DNA from: Dimargaris cristalligena
Lineage: Eukaryota; Kickxellomycota; Dimargaritomycetes; Dimargaritales; Dimargaritaceae
Assembly: GCA_027576995.1 (NCBI GenBank)
Contig: JANBQC010000428.1
Span: forward strand, 1 to 24,624
DNA: 24,624 bases
Reading direction: 5' to 3'
Position numbers and translations under genes: made by a program. Every line of letters begins with the position of its first letter. Position 1 is the stretch's first letter. The notes under the pieces are model-generated. The model was not told the DNA's origin, did no database searches, and was given only the letters and a program-made list of their open reading frames with translations. Below are positions 19,991 through 24,624 of the stretch, one piece after another.

Positions 19991-21241
19991 AGGTTGTCCT
20001 GTTTCACTTGCCTGGTTGGTGTTTCGTGTAGGTCTAGCCTAGCCTAGCCCTGTATATGAGAGGCCTGTAAAGCGAAAAGTCATGATATAATTATTAGGTC
20101 GTAGTTTTGTGAGATGGTGCTACTTTTGCCATTTTTCCCCAACACGAGCACATTGCACAACCTATGCGGGTCAGCCATAATGTTCAAAGGATGTGGTTTT
20201 CTGGCGATGTGGAGAGAGTGTCGCTCTAGGGCCATATTGGCCATAGGCTGGAAAGGCGGCCTCTACATTCTCAACAATAAGCCGGGCTCTAGGATCCGGA
20301 AAAATCTACCTGGAGGGGGGTTGGATATAGATTCGGCATGTTCTTTCTTCCATTAGGCCTGTATTATTATTGAGAATTGTAGCTTAGCGCGAGTGGGGTC
20401 TACTATTTCAAGATGGTAACAGTGTAACAGTAATTATGGGGCTTGGGGGAATGCGGTTTATAATAGGGTATCATATAAAACTCATTTTCCTTGTGCCTGT
20501 CTACATCATGGTCCACTATTCAACATGGTTAATCTAGACTATATCATCGAAACCGGTACAAAACCTGGCTAAGAATATCTTGCATTCTCCCTCAGTATAT
20601 CCTTTTGGCCTACTTTCATATGAATATCAATGTCTAGCACCATGGTCACTTACATACCCAAAGGGTTTAAGGCGCCTTGGTCAGTATATCTATCTATACC
20701 AGCCATATTCCAAGGGCTAGTCGCAATATCCGCGGTATTCTAGACAAGAATGATCTGCCTGTATCAACATGCAGGTATCACACTGAATTGCCTTTAGTTT
20801 CTCCGTGAGCAATACCAAAGGGGTTTTGTTCGTAGCTATATAAACTCATTCAAACAATATCCTCAAGACAGCAGTCCATCTCCACAGAATACGAATTAAT
20901 TCCGACTACTAAACGAGTAAATTTATTGACTACCCGTAAATAAATACTATAAAACTAGACAGTATACTGAATAAAAAATTGTAAAAGGCGATATCCTGAT
21001 TCGGAATAGAACAAAGTTGCTAAAAGGCGGGGGGGGGATCAATGTCCGAATGATCGTGCCTCCGGGATAAGAGTAAGCGGCCAAGGGGAAAAAGCAACCA
21101 AGTGGCTTAACAAGTCCATTAGTCCGCACAGACCCACACTTCAGTAGCGGGCGGTGTGACCAATGTCATTGTAAAAATCTGCTAGCCGATGTTACGACTT
21201 GGGACATACAGGGTTCGAAGCGCAGGAATCTATAAAACTAA

Positions 21242-23045
21242 TCAGGCCGTAGCCCGGAGCGTAGTGTTCGTGAACGGCAATTGAAGGGCGGCCGACTCAA
21301 ATCCCGTGCCACTAAGCCATTGGTCCACGAGCTTGTTGCTTAAGGCTTGCTCTACGAAAGCGGACTTGGGAAGCGGGGGCAGGGTGGAGCGGAGTGTGAG
21401 GAAGGAAACCGAGGTTTCCAATTTACCATCTTGGCCCTCAACTCTATTAATAAATATCTGGCGGTTTAAGGACCGAAAAGCCGATGAATAGGTATCTAGA
21501 CTGAGGTCATATCCTTTGGTCTTGGCCGCATCCTTCATTACTGTGGCGGCCTTATTGAAGCCCAATAGTAGGGCAATGTTGTAAATCTCAGTCATCCACA
21601 AAGGACCTGTAATACCAAGGGTCCATCGTAAATCTGTGGAAATATCCGGGAAGTTCACATAACCAAACTCCAAGAGCACTGGTTTGGCCAGCATTATCAA
21701 TGGGTCTAATAATCCCGACATATTAAACACATCCATTAGCCGGGCGATATAGTCCTGTAGCAGAGTGTCCTTCTTATAGTGGACCAATGCTCCGATGATT
21801 AGAGAAATTGAATATATAGCAGTCGTATCGGCGACATCTACCCCGGAAGCACTGTGCCAGCTATTGGGGTTGTGTACAATGGAGGTTGCGTTGCCGTACC
21901 GAACCATGGCTGGAAGATTTAAAGATTGTTCCCGAAGCTTCAGTATAGTTTCCGTAATGGTCCAGAGTTTTTCAATGTCACTTTCGATGGCTATTTTTGC
22001 TAATGGGAATAAAGTCGCCAGCTGGCCCTGGTCCAATTGATCGAGGCGTACGTAGCACCAGTCGGGATAAGCCATTTGCAGCTCGACCCGGAGCTCCGGA
22101 TGACTCAAAAGTTCTACTTTGCCAGTCCATAGATCGCTCCACTCAAAGGCAACATCCGGGTTTGCCGCAAAGGCAGCCAAGTCTCCGGCGATATCGGGGT
22201 CACTGTCAATCTCCATATCATTTCCCATAATGAGCGGTTCACCGGTTGGCGATATTTGATTGTTATTGAGGGTGCGGTACACCCAGTGGAATACGGCCGA
22301 GGTCAGTTCAGCACTCATGAGCTTCTTTAGAGTGACCTCCCAGTCGATATTTTGTGGACCTAGCCCAAGCTGGTCTGCTAGAGTATTAATATATTGGTAT
22401 TGCTAGGCAGATGAAACATGCATGGTGATATATATATATATATATATATATAATTGGTTAGGGCTAATCCATAATGCGGCTGCATAGAAGCCGTACTACT
22501 GGGCCAATGGGATGATAAGGGTGGGATGGTATGCCGAGTAATGTTTTCATCGGTATTGTCTACGGAGCCTGGGGTGCGTATTCCTGAATAACTCTCGGCC
22601 AAGTAAAGATTAGACTAGCTAGTTCACTTACGTCGATCATTTTTACGTATTCTGGTTTGGAGTTAACCAGTGCCTGATTATATTTAGATGTTTGGGCTAA
22701 TTGGCTCAAGCCATGCGCAGGTAGGTAGTTGGCTATCGTCCCAAGAACTTCCGGGGGAAAATCCACAGCTTTCCTCCCTGTTCTTTCCTTGGGTTGGGTA
22801 TGGTCGTCAGTGGTGGTTTCCTGTTCACCGAACGCCGTATTTTGCTGGAACCGGGTGTTGTCGCCCATTAAGGCCGCAGCCATCATCTCGTTGGGCTGGG
22901 ACGGTGACTTCGACGACCACTCGTTCGAGGCTTGCGAAGCATAATTGGCATGGCCAGGGGCGTTAGGGCGACCGGAAACCATGGCACAGTGGGCCAAAAG
23001 CATACCCACCAAGGTAACGGAGTAGCTGATGGATTTCATGGCCAT
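21242..23045 (-). CDS. Predicted secreted F-box-like protein
   Basis: A two-exon gene: exon 1 is 23045-22632 and exon 2 is 22402-21242, with a 229-nt intron (donor GTAAGT, acceptor TGCCTAG, phase 0). The protein has 524 residues. The N-terminus is a signal peptide (hydrophobic core VTLVGMLLAHCAMV, cleavage likely near residue 25). A Ser/Gln/Asn-rich linker follows, then an F-box-like motif at about 95-127 (DFPPEVLGTIANYL, then LSQLAQTSKYN), matching the LPxExxxxIxxYL pattern. The remaining roughly 390 residues look like a folded helical domain and match no family I recognise. F-box proteins normally recruit substrates to cytosolic SCF ubiquitin ligases, so a signal peptide on one is unexpected. 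Alternatives are an F-box-derived effector or a signal-anchored protein. A TATA motif lies about 155 bp upstream. Confidence 0.82.
22428..22452. repeat. (AT)n microsatellite in intron
   Basis: About twelve AT units inside the single intron of the predicted secreted F-box-like gene. Confidence 0.9.
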
Positions 23046-23196
23046 CCTAAAGAACGGGTTGGGATTCCAAAGAGTTGGGCAGAGTAAAAAGCGGGAGCTG
23101 GAGTAATAAAGGGGCCGGAGGTAAACAGTTGATAGAATCTCAAGTTAGGGGAAGTTGAGGCGGATGAGTTTACTATACAGGGTGGCCAGAGGACAG

Positions 23197-23204
23197 TATT
23201 TATA
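23197..23204 (-). promoter_or_regulatory. TATA box of the secreted F-box-like gene
   Basis: On the minus strand this reads TATAAATA, about 155 bp upstream of the start codon at 23045. It is the only clear TATA-like motif between the gene and the palindrome at 23218. Confidence 0.5.
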
Positions 23205-23217
23205 ATAAAATCCTCTG

Positions 23218-23238
23218 AATCCAGTGGGCCACTGGATT
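23218..23238. promoter_or_regulatory. Perfect palindrome upstream of the TATA box
   Basis: Two perfect 10-bp arms (AATCCAGTGG and CCACTGGATT) flank a single central base. The palindrome lies about 13 bp upstream of the TATA motif of the secreted F-box-like gene. Position and symmetry suggest a site for a dimeric transcription factor, but no factor is identified. Confidence 0.45.
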
Positions 23239-23250
23239 TACCTTATAGAA

Positions 23251-23284
23251 GGGGGGGGGAGGAGGGACGGAGGAAGGGGGGGGG
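23251..23284. repeat. G-rich tract
   Basis: Long G runs of nine each at both ends, with short GGA and GGG clusters between, sit just upstream of the palindrome in the promoter region of the minus-strand gene. The tract has G-quadruplex potential. Confidence 0.6.
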
Positions 23285-24624
23285 AATCCGATAGGATCTA
23301 GGACCTACATAGTATTGGCTGGAGTATACTACATTTACAAAATGGTTGGTGCGCCTTAGGTTCTCTCAACAGAAAATGGTTACAATAGGAATGGATTGTT
23401 GTACAAGTGTACCGATTTGGATAGCGGCCAACTGTGCTGGCCGCTCTCGCTACTCGAAGGGCTAGTTAGGGTGCCGATAGTTAATGACAAATGATTGGGT
23501 ATTTTCGGGTTATCCTGACCACCTTGCGCGTCGACGGTGGGGGCCCAGATATTAGGATAAAGGGGGGAGGGATACGGTGCACCAGCCGAGGCTCGTAGTC
23601 GATCAATGCTTTTGCACTGCTATTCGCTAAAAAAATGCGCTTATGAGCGGCGTGGATATTTGGTTAGAAAGAAAAGTAAAATCTTCAGGTAAAGGGCGCT
23701 TATATATTTTGCTGCTTCTCATTCGGTTAAAGTACGCGGCCAACCAACTTTATGCAATTCACCCCGATGTTTGTAGCAGTATCCAATTTGAATAGATATT
23801 CTTTTATACCCTACACCACCAACGGAGAAATGCCGTTCTTTGTTTTAAGCAGTAGGTTCATGCGGAACCTCTAATGGTGATACGACAAGGTTTGGTCAAA
23901 AGCCATGCCTATTCCCTAGTTAAAATAGCATTGTCTACCATGTCCTACCTTTTGGAAGTAGTGGTAAATGATGGATGGGGACCCCGGCCAACCCACCCCT
24001 ACCTACATTTAAAGTGTAGAGCTTAATACACCAACTTTTCTATGTCCTCATATATTTTCCCTACAGTGAGCGAACTACATTTCTCCTATCGGGGTCCCAT
24101 GCTCCTTTGGTGCCAGAGTCAGGGACCTCAGAATTCTCAAAGGCCCAAATGAAGACGTATATGGTAGGGAAATGGCTCGGGGGTAAAAAAAAAGAGAGAG
24201 AGGAAGGGGGGATTCATTCTCTATCCAACCCCGATTCCTATTTCCATTAGCTTGCCCTTGTCCGTCCCCCTCAATGCACTCCCTATATTCTGGCATTTGG
24301 GCCCCGTCACCTTCAAATTGTGTATCCGGCATCTAGTTAGGGCGGGTTTTGGGTGAAGTAGGTGGCGAATCTATAAAACCAATGTATCACGAGTGGCACT
24401 GGGCAACCAACTCCTCTCCCCATCAGAGTAATACGGCGTTTCGGTTGAATATCCGGGCGCTAGTGAACGCTACATGGATTACCCCACTCATTTGGCTGTT
24501 TTAATTAAATCGGGCTTAAAGGCCGTTTACGTTTTGGCCATCAATGACTGGTCATTAGGTTACACACCACCTATAGTGTTGTTATAATTATAATACCACC
24601 AATTGGGTGGCTATATTCGAGAAA
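23285..24624. other. Spacer without supported genes
   Basis: I see no family-recognisable coding region. A hairpin with perfect 8-bp arms (AGCGGCCA and TGGCCGCT, 7-nt loop) lies at 23423-23445. An 85-codon minus-strand frame at 24075-24332 has mixed composition, runs through a purine microsatellite and looks like chance. Confidence 0.45.

Larger units (their letters stand above)
19133..21241. other. Gene-poor spacer after EF-1alpha
   Basis: AT-rich spacer between two 3' ends. It contains the EF-1alpha 3' flank with AATAAA at 19381-19386, an (AT)n run at 19473-19488, the second MITE copy at 19855-19990 and three tandem CTAGC units at 20034-20048. An 80-codon frame at 20114-20356 has no convincing coding character. 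Confidence 0.5.

Noticed and set aside
20114..20356. 80-codon plus-strand open frame
   Set aside because: Composition is that of the AT-rich spacer, with no recognisable motif or splice partner.
23423..23445. Hairpin with 8-bp GC-rich arms
   Set aside because: It is not followed by a T-run and not next to a gene end. One such hairpin is expected by chance in this much sequence.
24075..24332. 85-codon minus-strand open frame
   Set aside because: It passes through a purine-rich simple repeat, has no codon bias resembling the real genes, and matches no family.

Overview
The window looks like nuclear DNA of an early-diverging (zygomycete- or chytrid-grade) fungus. The elongation factor 1-alpha protein carries fungal-type signatures and the opisthokont insertion, the genes have GT-AG introns of about 140-330 nt, coding DNA is GC-rich with C-ending codons, and the long spacers are AT-rich with many microsatellites. 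A full-length PLK4, normally lost in fungi without centrioles, argues against Dikarya. I cannot name the genus from sequence alone.

Layout from left to right: a tRNA-His (GTG) at 87-157; a 134-bp inverted-repeat element (MITE) at 613-746; a five-exon MICOS subunit gene of the MIC26/MIC27 family on the minus strand (1092-2505); a divergently transcribed three-exon gtr1/RagA GTPase gene (3352-4664); and a convergent single-exon gene (5744-8842, minus) for a 1032-residue coiled-coil protein with a C-terminal membrane anchor. After a 2.4-kb spacer with one possible small minus-strand gene (9496-9816) comes PLK4 (11208-15094, plus, two exons). A further 2.3-kb spacer holds a possible 46-codon ORF and leads to the EF-1alpha promoter and a leader intron, then the EF-1alpha CDS (17756-19132). 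Next is a 2.1-kb gene-poor spacer with a second, oppositely oriented copy of the MITE (19855-19990). Last is a two-exon minus-strand gene (21242-23045) for a 524-residue protein with a signal peptide followed by an F-box-like motif. The final 1.6 kb contains no gene I can support.

There is no operon or obvious biosynthetic cluster. The loci are independent eukaryotic housekeeping genes (translation, TORC1 nutrient signalling, mitochondrial cristae) mixed with three less ordinary ones: PLK4 (centriole duplication kinase), a tail-anchored coiled-coil protein whose N-terminus resembles a dynein-adaptor CC1 box, and a predicted secreted F-box-like protein. PLK4 and the tail-anchored gene are head-to-head across the 9-11 kb spacer, and both would fit microtubule-organising functions, but that link is inference. 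Several exon boundaries were set by hand from splice consensus and frame continuity. The three reconstructed multi-exon genes with family matches (MIC27, gtr1, PLK4) each stay in frame and end where their families end.
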